A stretch of 64,000 bases of DNA, taken from positions 1,426,001 to 1,490,000 of the forward strand of contig CP126125.1 of assembly GCA_030123525.1 (NCBI GenBank), written 5' to 3'. The translations under genes and the position numbers were made by a program. Shown here piece after piece: positions 1 to 9,000 of this stretch (positions are counted from its first letter, which is position 1; the number at the start of each line of letters is the position of its first letter). The notes under the pieces are model-generated. The model was not told where the DNA came from, ran no database searches, and was given only the letters and a program-made list of their open reading frames with translations. Source of the stretch: ELB16-189 sp018266435 (GTDB taxonomy: Bacteria > Bacteroidota > Bacteroidia > Cytophagales > Cyclobacteriaceae).

Positions 1-500
1 CTTGAAGTAGATTTTAAAAACCGCAGGTTGTAGATCACATCTTTGAGTGTAAAATCACTCGAGTCTGGAAAGAACATCAGGTCACCCGCCCCCAAGCCCA
101 GCCCGCTGCGGTGGGTGAGTAGATCGCGAATGGTAAATTCTTCGGTAACAAATGGGCTGTACAATTTGAATTCAGGAATATAGTCGCGCACTTTATCATC
201 CCAATTTATTTTACCCTCGTCCACCAAAATGCCGAGTGAGGCTGCCGTAAATGCCTTGCTGTTAGAAGCAATGCCGAACAAGGTGTTTTCATCTGTTTTC
301 TGTTGGGTGTTGAGCGAGCGCACACCGTATCCTTTCGAATGAATTACTTTTCCGTCTTTGATCACGGCTACGGCAATACCTGGCACATTAAATGCTTTCA
401 TCGAGCGTGTGGTCAAATCATCGATCTGTTTGCTGGTGAGAGGTTGTGAAAGAGTAAGCTTGCCGGAAAAAAGCAGGAACAGGATGAGTATTTTTTTCAT
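1..500 (-). CDS. Serine hydrolase, beta-lactamase/PBP fold (C-terminal part cut off)
   Basis: Read from an ATG at 500 down to the window edge; about 166 codons are visible and the gene continues outside. The N-terminus is a hydrophobic signal segment (MKKILILFLLF) followed by a processed-looking Ser-Gln junction, so the protein is exported. The motif ASNSKAF carries the class C/serine-hydrolase SxxK pair at about S79 and K82, which in this family holds the acyl-enzyme serine and its base lysine. The next landmark, LLTHRSGLG, is the usual stretch after it. The later YxN and HxG motifs lie off the window. The family covers esterases, D-aminopeptidases and PBP4-like proteins, so the substrate is unknown. 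A second family member sits at 34781-36334. Confidence 0.88.
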   Translation of the reverse strand, partial: MKKILILFLLFSGKLTLSQPLTSKQIDDLTTRSMKAFNVPGIAVAVIKDGKVIHSKGYGVRSLNTQQKTDENTLFGIASNSKAFTAASLGILVDEGKINWDDKVRDYIPEFKLYSPFVTEEFTIRDLLTHRSGLGLGAGDLMFFPDSSDFTLKDVIYNLRFLKSTS

Positions 501-668
501 AGAGAAGACTTATTTATTTTTTGTAAATGTAAGGAAAAGAGGGTTGAATGCAGTTGAGTGAACAGCACGCAATTCACTCAGAAATACTGGCCAGGCACAG
601 TCATTGTGCTAAAAAATATTTTGTTAAGCTTGTCAGCCAGAGAGAATTCACCTCATCTTTGCTGTTCT

Positions 669-1592
669 GTGAAAGAGAAAAAACAGCATTTTGCCAGAGG
701 CATACTCATTGCGCTGGGTGGGGCGATATTATTTTCGACCAAAGCAATTTTTGTAAAACTTGCTTATCGCGATGCGAACGTAGATCCCCTCACTCTTTTG
801 GCACTGCGGATGATTTTTTCACTTCCATTTTATGTAATCGCTGCCGCCCGCTCATCCAACCGTACTGACAACGTAAAATTTACCGGTGAGCAATGGGTTT
901 ACATTGCCTTTATCGGGTGCCTGGGATATTACATTAGCAGTTACCTGGATTTTGCCGGCTTGCAATATGTATCGGCTGGCATTGAGCGCTTGATCTTATT
1001 TAGCTACCCAACGCTTGTCTTGCTGATGACGGCATTCATTTTTAAACAGAAAATAAAACCAATTCAATGGCTTGCCCTGGTGATTACATACTTTGGCTTA
1101 AGCATTGCCTTTTTTGGCGAAGTGGATTTCGGGTTAAGTAAAAACCCAAATTTTATTTTCGGATCTGTGTTAATTTTTATTTGTGCCTTCACGTATGCTG
1201 GCTATATCGTGGGTAGCGGGCGTCTGATTCCGCAAGTAGGAGCTATAAAATTTAATAGTTATGCCATGAGTTTTGCGGCTGCTGGAGTATTGATTCATTT
1301 CTTTTTTCAACAAAACGGCTCGCTTTGGCATCAACCTTCGCTTGTTTATGCCTATAGTTTATTGATGGCCGTTTTTGCTACGGTGTTGCCCTCGTACCTT
1401 GTAGTGTTGGCAATCAATAAAATCGGGTCAGGCAATGTGGCAATCATCGGGAGTGCGGGCCCGGTATCGACTATCATTTTAGCCAATATTTTTCTTGGAG
1501 AAGAAATTACATTCTGGCAACTATTCGGAACGGCTATGATATTAGCCGGTGTGTTGCTGATCGGGAAACAAAGAGAGGAGGGATTAGAGTGA
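669..1592 (+). CDS. DMT superfamily (EamA) membrane transporter
   Basis: A hydrophobic protein with about ten predicted membrane spans arranged as two EamA repeats; the first begins GILIALGGAILFSTKAIFVK and the second near the middle (YAGYIVGSG). EamA proteins are inner-membrane exporters of metabolites or amino acids; the substrate cannot be read from sequence. The open frame extends back to 558, but the upstream 37 codons look non-coding and polar. I place the start at the GTG at 669, just before KEKKQHFARG and the first membrane span, giving 307 residues. Its 3' end overlaps the 3' end of infB on the other strand by 9 bp, so the two are convergent with no spacer. Confidence 0.85.
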   Translation: MKEKKQHFARGILIALGGAILFSTKAIFVKLAYRDANVDPLTLLALRMIFSLPFYVIAAARSSNRTDNVKFTGEQWVYIAFIGCLGYYISSYLDFAGLQYVSAGIERLILFSYPTLVLLMTAFIFKQKIKPIQWLALVITYFGLSIAFFGEVDFGLSKNPNFIFGSVLIFICAFTYAGYIVGSGRLIPQVGAIKFNSYAMSFAAAGVLIHFFFQQNGSLWHQPSLVYAYSLLMAVFATVLPSYLVVLAINKIGSGNVAIIGSAGPVSTIILANIFLGEEITFWQLFGTAMILAGVLLIGKQREEGLE

Positions 1593-4205
1593 TTTTTTCA
1601 CTTCACGCATCTCGTAGCTTTCAATCACATCGCCTACTTTGATGTCGTTGAAATTATCGATGCCCATACCACAGTCAAAGCCGGATTTTACTTCGCCCGC
1701 ATCGTCTTTAAAGCGTTTGAGTGAATTGAGTTTGCCGGCAAATACTACAATGCCATCGCGAATGAGACGCACCTGGTTGTTGCGTTTGATGTACCCATCG
1801 ATCACCATGCAGCCGGCTACCGTACCCACTTTTGAAATTTTGAATACATCACGCACTTCGGCATTGCCCACAATTACTTCTTCTAATTCTTTGTCGAGCA
1901 TACCTTCCATGGCAGCCTTCACGTCATTGATGGCATCGTAAATGATGGAGTACAAACGGATTTCAATTTCTTCGTTCTCGGCAATTTTGCGAGCCGAGGC
2001 AGAAGGACGAACCTGAAAACCAACAATGATTGCATCTGAGGCAGATGCCAACAATACATCGGATTCAGAAATTTGACCTACGGCTTTATGGATAATGCTT
2101 ACCGCAACTTTTTCGGTAGATAATTTTAGCAACGAGTCTGAAAGGGCTTCCACCGATCCATCCACATCACCTTTTATTATCACATTCAGTTGTTTGAATG
2201 ATCCAATGGCCAGGCGTCTTCCAATTTCATCCAATGTGATGTGCTTCTTAGTACGTATGCTTTGCTCGCGTAAGATCTGACTGCGCTTGTTCGCTACCTC
2301 ACGCGCTTCGCGGTCGGTTTCCATTACCTGAAATTTTTCACCTGCCTGGGGTGCACCATCCAGACCGAGAACTTGAACAGGTGTAGAGGGGCCTGCTTCA
2401 TTTACTTTTTTGCCGGTGTCATCAAACATAGCTTTTACGCGGCCATGGTTTGAGCCGGCCACCATGATATCGCCCACGTGCAGGGTTCCGGCTTGTACCA
2501 TCAATGTGGTAACGTACCCGCGGCCTTTGTCTAGCTCGGCTTCAATGATGGAGCCTACGGCTGATTTATTGGGGTTGGCTTTCAGGTTTAACAGTTCGGC
2601 TTCGAGCAAAACTTTTTCCAGTAATTCATCTACTCCTTGTCCTGTCTTGGCTGAGATTGCCTGGCATTGGTATTTGCCCCCCCAGTCTTCAACTAGGATA
2701 TTTATTTTGGAAAGAGATTCTTTTACTTTTTCTGGATTAGCTGTTGGCTTATCAATTTTATTAATGGCAATAACTAAAGGAACACCGGCCACTTGTGCGT
2801 GGTTGATGGCTTCTTTGGTTTGAGGCATTACATCGTCATCGGCAGCTACTACAATAATGGCTATGTCGGTCAGCTTTGCTCCCCGTGCCCGCATGGCGGT
2901 AAAGGCTTCGTGACCGGGTGTATCCAAGAAAGCGATCTTATGTCCGCTCTTAGTCATTACATCATAGGCTCCAATATGCTGGGTGATTCCTCCTTCTTCT
3001 GTAGCCACTACTTTGGTATTGCGGATGTAATCGAGCAAGGAAGTTTTTCCATGGTCCACGTGGCCCATGATGGTTACAATCGGGGCCCGCTCTCTTAAGT
3101 CATTTTCATCTTCTTCTACCGCTACCTCCTCGGCTTGTTCATCAGAGGTGGTAAACTGTACTTCAAACCCAAATTCATCAGCAATAACGGTGATGGCTTC
3201 CGCATCCAATCGTTGGTTAATGGACACAAACATCCCCAAGCCCATGCATGTAGAGATCACATCATTTACGGAAACATTCATCAATGAGGCCAAGTCATTG
3301 GCTGAAATGAATTCGGTGATTTTTAAGGTTTTGGATTGTTCTTGTTCCTGCTGCAACCGTTCTTCTTCGGCATCGGATACGGCTTGTCTTTTTTCTTTAC
3401 GGTACTTGGCTCCAGTAAATTTCTTTTGGTTGCCGCTCAACTTGGCGAGTGTGGCGCGTATTTGATCCTGAATTTCTTTGTCTGTTGGTTCTACTTTTTG
3501 CACACGGGGAGCTGTGCGTGGTTGCTTTCCTCCTCCTGATTGTCGCGGCCCTTTGGCATCGGCAAAGTTAGGAATCCTTTTACGCGGGCGTTTTTGTTGT
3601 GCCGATTCATTGGATGCCGGTGTAGAGGTTGGCAGATTAATTTTATCGAGTACCTTCAGTCCCTGTAGTTTTTCTGCTTTGGCTTTGACCAACTCTATTT
3701 CAACAGTTTTTTCTGTCTGAGGTTCAACTTCAATTTTGGGTTCAACTTCTTTTACTTTTTCCTCCTCTACCGGTTTATCTTTTTTCTTTTTAGTGAGGTC
3801 AAGCTTACCAAGAACTTTTATTCCTTCCAGTTTTGGCTTTTCAATCTCAACTTTATCGGGCTTAATCTCTTCTTTGTGCTTGATAATATCCTTGGAGCCA
3901 AGGTTTTTGATCAGCATACTTTCTTCATCTTCCGTTTTTTTGCGGTGAACCTCAGGCTCAACAACTTTCGCTGGTGTGCTTTCGATGTGTTTGGTGCCGA
4001 TGCTCAGCCCCGAGGCCTCTAATTTTTCAGATGCGGAAGAGGCATACTCTTTGGCGAGCATGGCAAATTGCTCGGACGATAACTTGGCGTTGGGGTTATT
4101 CTCGATTTTAACACCTTTTTTTGCTAAAAAATCTAAAATCGTGTTGTGCCCCACGTTGAGTTTGCGCGATGCCTGACCTAACCGTATGCTCTTTTCTTCT
4201 GCCAT
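1584..4205 (-). CDS. infB: Translation initiation factor IF-2
   Basis: An 873-residue GTPase that loads initiator fMet-tRNA onto the 30S subunit and promotes subunit joining. The N-terminus has the IF2-N helical domain (SIRLGQASRKLNVGHNTILDFLAKKG), then about 200 residues of Lys/Glu-rich low-complexity linker, a second IF2-N-like segment near 300, and the G domain. G1 is GHVDHGKT at about 381-388, followed by DTPGH and NKID. Domains II, III and the tRNA-binding C-terminal domain follow, with normal length for the phylum. It is the last gene of rimP-nusA-infB; 61 nt separate it from nusA. Confidence 0.98.
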   Translation of the reverse strand: MAEEKSIRLGQASRKLNVGHNTILDFLAKKGVKIENNPNAKLSSEQFAMLAKEYASSASEKLEASGLSIGTKHIESTPAKVVEPEVHRKKTEDEESMLIKNLGSKDIIKHKEEIKPDKVEIEKPKLEGIKVLGKLDLTKKKKDKPVEEEKVKEVEPKIEVEPQTEKTVEIELVKAKAEKLQGLKVLDKINLPTSTPASNESAQQKRPRKRIPNFADAKGPRQSGGGKQPRTAPRVQKVEPTDKEIQDQIRATLAKLSGNQKKFTGAKYRKEKRQAVSDAEEERLQQEQEQSKTLKITEFISANDLASLMNVSVNDVISTCMGLGMFVSINQRLDAEAITVIADEFGFEVQFTTSDEQAEEVAVEEDENDLRERAPIVTIMGHVDHGKTSLLDYIRNTKVVATEEGGITQHIGAYDVMTKSGHKIAFLDTPGHEAFTAMRARGAKLTDIAIIVVAADDDVMPQTKEAINHAQVAGVPLVIAINKIDKPTANPEKVKESLSKINILVEDWGGKYQCQAISAKTGQGVDELLEKVLLEAELLNLKANPNKSAVGSIIEAELDKGRGYVTTLMVQAGTLHVGDIMVAGSNHGRVKAMFDDTGKKVNEAGPSTPVQVLGLDGAPQAGEKFQVMETDREAREVANKRSQILREQSIRTKKHITLDEIGRRLAIGSFKQLNVIIKGDVDGSVEALSDSLLKLSTEKVAVSIIHKAVGQISESDVLLASASDAIIVGFQVRPSASARKIAENEEIEIRLYSIIYDAINDVKAAMEGMLDKELEEVIVGNAEVRDVFKISKVGTVAGCMVIDGYIKRNNQVRLIRDGIVVFAGKLNSLKRFKDDAGEVKSGFDCGMGIDNFNDIKVGDVIESYEMREVKKSL
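1588..1602. terminator. Weak hairpin at the infB / DMT convergent junction
   Basis: AGTGA and TCACT (5-bp arms) flank a T5 loop, so either strand could form a small hairpin. The 5' arm contains the stop codon of the DMT gene; the infB stop lies just outside at 1584-1586. There is no other terminator candidate between the two convergent genes. The short stem makes the assignment weak. Confidence 0.3.
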
Positions 4206-4266
4206 GGGCTCAAATATCTCCTATTTTTTTCGATTTGTGTGATTCCTGTAGTGCAAAAGAATGATT

Positions 4267-5517
4267 CTATTGTTGTTCAAATTCCTTTTTTAACACAGCC
4301 ATCACGTTATCAACTGTCTCTTCTTCAAGGTCTGTTCTACGCACCAACTCTTCTTTGTTCAGGGCCAATACACTCTTGGCGGTGTCTAGGCCGATGCGCT
4401 TGAGTTCATCGATTACCCAACCTTCCACTTCGTCACTGAATTCGTTCAGGTCAACATCTTCTTCTTCCTGCACTCCGTCTGTTTCGCGGAACACATCGAT
4501 TTCCATGCCTACCAAACGGCTGGCCAGCCGGATATTCAAGCCTCCCTTGCCAATAGCTAATGAAACCTGATCGGGTTTTAAGAATACAGCCACGCGGCCG
4601 TTTTCTTTATCGATTTTTATGCTTACAATTTTAGCCGGGCTCAATGCACGCTGAATGTATAGCTCTAAATTCTCGGTGTAGTTAATTACATCAATGTTTT
4701 CGTTTTGCAATTCGCGTACTACAGCGTGGATGCGTGAACCCTTCATACCTACGCAAGCACCTACCGGATCAATGCGGTCGTCATACGACTCTACTGCTAC
4801 TTTAGCACGCTCTCCGGGCTCTCGGACTACCTTTTTAATCGTAATCAATCCGTCATACACTTCAGGAACTTCCTGCTCAAACAAGCGTTCCAGAAAAACC
4901 GGTGACGTTCTGGATAAAATAATTTTTGGGCTTCCGTTTACCATATCCACTTTGTGAACAATGGCACGCACGGTTTCACCTTTGCGATAGCGGTCTTTTT
5001 GTATTTGCTCTCCCCGCGGAATGGATATTTCGTTTCCTTCGGCATCGGTCAGCAATACTTCACGCGATAAAATTTGGTACACCTCACCGCTGATGATTTC
5101 GCCTACAATGTCTTTGTATTTTTGAAAGAGAATATCTTTTTCAAGATCTTTTACTTTTTGAATCAGCGCCTGGCGGGCGGTGGTTACTGCTCTGCGGCCA
5201 AAGTCTTCCAGGTGAATTTCTTCTGCCACTTCTTCGCCTACTTCAAAATCAGGCTCTATTTTTTTGGCGTCTGTTAAACTGATCTTGTCGTGGTCCCAGA
5301 TGTCTTCACTTTCGTCATCCACAATTTCCCGGAAGCGCCAGATTTCCAAATCACCTTTGTCGGCATTGACAATGATATCGAAGTTGTCGTCTTGCACATA
5401 TTTTTTACGGATCATGTTGCGGAATACATCTTCCAAAATGCGGATCATGGTAGGCCGGTCGATGTTTTTCTGTTTGGCAAAATCGGCAAACGATTCAATT
5501 AACGTAGATGCGTCCAT
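4267..5517 (-). CDS. nusA: Transcription termination/antitermination factor NusA
   Basis: A 416-residue RNA polymerase-binding elongation factor acting in pausing, termination and rRNA antitermination. The N-terminal polymerase-binding domain is followed by an S1 domain (about 135-205, GEIISGEVYQ), then two KH domains marked by VGACVGMKGSRI and LAIGKGGLNIRLA, the latter carrying the GxxG RNA-binding loop. The C-terminus ends with a helix-hairpin-helix-like stretch (IDELKRIGLDTAKSVLAL) and lacks the long acidic repeats of enterobacterial NusA, as usual in this phylum. It lies 9 nt downstream of rimP and upstream of infB, the standard order. Confidence 0.98.
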   Translation of the reverse strand: MDASTLIESFADFAKQKNIDRPTMIRILEDVFRNMIRKKYVQDDNFDIIVNADKGDLEIWRFREIVDDESEDIWDHDKISLTDAKKIEPDFEVGEEVAEEIHLEDFGRRAVTTARQALIQKVKDLEKDILFQKYKDIVGEIISGEVYQILSREVLLTDAEGNEISIPRGEQIQKDRYRKGETVRAIVHKVDMVNGSPKIILSRTSPVFLERLFEQEVPEVYDGLITIKKVVREPGERAKVAVESYDDRIDPVGACVGMKGSRIHAVVRELQNENIDVINYTENLELYIQRALSPAKIVSIKIDKENGRVAVFLKPDQVSLAIGKGGLNIRLASRLVGMEIDVFRETDGVQEEEDVDLNEFSDEVEGWVIDELKRIGLDTAKSVLALNKEELVRRTDLEEETVDNVMAVLKKEFEQQ

Positions 5518-5526
5518 AGTTTTTAG

Positions 5527-5982
5527 CTATTTAAAAGATACGGTTACAAATGCTTTTTCTATTTCTTCAAAAGGAATTTCACTCACTTTTTTTTCCCCCT
5601 TTTTTCCTTGTGCATTAACTTCAACAACAATTTTTTCTTCATCCATCTTTTGTAGCACCCCGTGAACAATGCTTTTATCGGTAAGGTGCACTTTCAATCC
5701 TCGGCCTACATTCTTTTGAAACTGTCGCTTCAGTTTTAATGGATGATCCAGTCCGGGTGTTGTTACTTCTATTGAATATTGTTCTTCAATCAATTCAGCA
5801 AGGACTTCATTTACTTCTCGGCTCAGGCTGGCACAGTCATCGATGGTAATGCCCGGTTCACCATCGATAATCAAGGTAAATTTCATGGGCTTATGTTTAC
5901 TCACCACCGCATCCACCAAAAAGTGTGCGGGATTAGTAAGTTTTGAAAGTGCCAGTTCTTTTATTTTTTCCTTCAAATCCAT
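5527..5982 (-). CDS. rimP: Ribosome maturation factor RimP
   Basis: A 151-residue protein of the RimP/YhbC family, needed for late 30S subunit maturation. The N-terminal alpha/beta domain includes ISIDDCASLSREV-like sequence (here ITIDDCASLSREVNEVL) and YSIEVTTPGLDHPLK, both family hallmarks; the C-terminal Sm-like domain (VHLTDKSIVHGVLQ) follows. It is the first gene of rimP-nusA-infB. A strong hairpin lies 18 nt before its start codon (6001-6023). Confidence 0.97.
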   Translation of the reverse strand: MDLKEKIKELALSKLTNPAHFLVDAVVSKHKPMKFTLIIDGEPGITIDDCASLSREVNEVLAELIEEQYSIEVTTPGLDHPLKLKRQFQKNVGRGLKVHLTDKSIVHGVLQKMDEEKIVVEVNAQGKKGEKKVSEIPFEEIEKAFVTVSFK

Positions 5983-6000
5983 AAAAATCCAGAGAACGAA

Positions 6001-6023
6001 AGAGGGGACTTGCGGTCCCCTCT
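6001..6023 (-). terminator. GC-rich hairpin between gltB and rimP
   Basis: Perfect 9-bp arms AGAGGGGAC and GTCCCCTCT enclose a 5-nt loop. On the minus strand the stem is followed by TTTCGTTCTC, a poor U-tract, and then rimP 18 nt on. It can be the gltB terminator with imperfect tail, or a leader hairpin (attenuator) for rimP-nusA-infB; the sequence does not decide between them. Confidence 0.6.
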
Positions 6024-6099
6024 AAATTAAATTCGTAAGAAGTTGAGGCAAAGGTAACAGGATTTTTTGGATGTGCAAAAATGATGGAAGGATAAAACC

Positions 6100-9000
6100 T
6101 TATCCGGCCATCAGCTCTTGTTTCTTTTTTGCCATCACTGCTTTATAATCCGTAGGCATTACTTTGATAAATTGTCTGGACGTTTGCTTCCAATGGCTGA
6201 GGAGAGGAGTGGCTAATTTACTTCCGGTTAGTTGTTGGTGTTTCTCAATCAGTTGATGGAGCATTTCCTCGTCTTCTACTTCCAGGGGTTCGAGTTCTAC
6301 CATTTCAAGGTTGCAGTTTTTGACAAATGTTTTGTTCACATCCCATACGTAAGCAACCCCTCCGCTCATGCCAGCTGCAAAGTTTCTTCCGGTTTCACCC
6401 AGCACCACCACCATGCCGCCTGTCATGTATTCGCAGCCGTGGTCGCCCACCCCTTCCACTATTACTGTTGCGCCACTGTTGCGCACGGCAAAGCGCTCGC
6501 CTGCCATCCCGTGGATATAGGCTTCGCCTGAAGTAGCCCCGAAGAAAGCGACATTTCCGACAATGATATTTTTAGATGGATCGAACGTAATTTTTTTATC
6601 GGGATATAATATCAACTTCCCTCCCGAAAGGCCTTTACCAAAATAGTCGTTGGCATCACCCTGTAGCTCAAAGGTTACTCCGCTTGTAGTAAATGCGCCA
6701 AAACTTTGTCCGGCTGTGCCATTAAATTTAATATGAATCGTATCCTTCGGAAGCCCCGCACCCAAATAGATTTTTGAAATTTCGTTGGAAAGCATAGCGC
6801 CCACACTGCGATCTTGATTGGAGATTGTGAACTCACCTTTCACAGCATCAGTATTCTTAAGTGCCGGATGAGCCAGTTGAATTAATTTTCTGTCTAGTAC
6901 ATTGTCAAGGCCATGATCTTGTTCTTCTTGTTTAAACAGGGCCACCTCCAGATTCATTTTTTCTTTGTGCAGCAAGGCCGAAAGGTTAACGTTTTTTAAT
7001 TTCCAAGGGGTGGCTTCTTCGCGCGGTTGCAGGTAGTCGGCTTGCCCCACCATTTCATCTACGGTGCGAAACCCGAGTTCGGCCATGATTTCGCGCAATT
7101 CTTCGGCAAGGAATGTAAACATGTTTACTACATACTCGGGTTTTCCGGTGAAGAGGGCGCGCAGTTCCTTATTTTGCGTAGCTACTCCAACCGGGCAGGT
7201 GTTTAAATGACACTTGCGCATCATGATGCAACCGGTGGTAACCAATGCTGCGGTGGCTACGCCCCATTCTTCTGCGCCTAGCAATGCAGCCATCGCCAGG
7301 TCACGACCGGTTCTTATTTGCCCGTCTGTTTGCAGTACCACTCTCCCGCGCAATTTATTTTTCACTAAAGTTTGGTGTGCTTCGGCCAACCCCAGTTCCC
7401 ACGGCAAGCCCGCGTGACGGATGGAGCTGATTGGAGAAGCACCTGTTCCACCATCATGGCCCGAAATTAAAATCACATCGGCATGCGCTTTGGCCACTCC
7501 GGAAGCTATTGTACCAACGCCTGCTTCACTTACTAATTTTACACTGATGCGGGCCTCGCGGTTGGCATTCTTTAAATCAAAAATCAGTTGAGCTAAGTCT
7601 TCAATTGAATAAATATCGTGATGCGGTGGTGGCGAAATCAACCCCACTCCCGGAGTGGCATGACGCACGCGACCGATCCAATCATCTACTTTGTGGCCGG
7701 GCAACTGACCACCTTCACCAGGTTTTGCACCTTGTGCCATTTTAATTTGCAACTCTTTTGCATTGGTGAGGTAATAACTTGTAACCCCAAAGCGGCCTGA
7801 AGCCACTTGCTTGATGGCTGAGTTTTCCCAATCTCCATTTTCTTTTCTGGCAAATCTGATTTCATCTTCACCACCCTCACCGCAATTGCTTTTGCCACCA
7901 ATGCGGTTCATCGCTACCGCCAGCGTACTGTGCGCTTCGTAGGAGATTGAACCAAACGACATGGCTCCGGTAGCAAACCGTTTGAAAATATTTTCTTTGG
8001 GCTCTACGTCTGACAGCGGAATGGATTTTGATTTTTTAAATTTTAACAGACTGCGCAGCGTAATGGCTTTTTCACTTTGCTCGTTGATTAGTGAAGAATA
8101 TTTTTTAAAAAGTGCATAGTCATTCATTTTAGTGGAGTGCTGCAACAAATGAATAGTCTGAGGATTGAACAAATGGGCTTCGCCCCGTTGTTTCCATTGA
8201 TAAACCCCACCCACTTCGAGGCGTGGAGAGTGATTAGCTGTTTTAGGAAATGCCAACAGGTGCTTGGCAATGGCTTCGCGGGCAATATCATCCAGGGTTA
8301 ATCCGCCAATGCGTGAAACCGTTCCGGTGAAATAAATATCTACTACTTCTTTACTAATGCCGAGCGCCTCAAATATCTGTGCGCCATGGTATGATTGCAG
8401 GGTGCTGATGCCCATCTTGCTCATGATCTTAAGCAACTCTCCATCCACAGCTTTTTTATAATTGTAGATGGCTTTCTCTTCAGTCAAATTTTCACGCAGA
8501 ATATTTCGCTTTTTCATATCGTGAATGGTTTGATAGACGAGGTAAGGATTAACACCCGATGCACCATAGCCCAATAGTGTGGCATAATGATGAGTTTCCC
8601 ACACATCGCCTGCCTCTACCAATAATCCTACTTTTCCGCGAAGACCTTTGCGGATGAGATCGTGATGCACAGCAGCCAGTGCTAACAGCGAAGGAATCTG
8701 GGCGTGCCCACTGTCAAAACTTCTGTCAGATAAAATTATAATTGTGAACCCGTCTTCAATGGCATCGGTTACGTATTGGCATACGCGGGTTAATCCTTTT
8801 TCAAGCGAGCCGGGCAGACCATCGGCTTTAAAATAAGTATAGATTGTTTTGGTTTGCAGATGTCCGTGATCGATGTACCGTATTTTTTCCAAATCATTAT
8901 TGGAAAGAACGGGTGTGGGTAATTCCAGCGTGATGCAATGTTCGGGAGATTCTTCGAGCAAGTTAAGTGATCCGCCCACGTGTGTGTTGAGCGACATGAC

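Noticed and set aside
548..868. A 106-codon frame overlapping the DMT transporter
   Set aside because: It is in another frame of the transporter, rich in Cys and His, without membrane or domain pattern.
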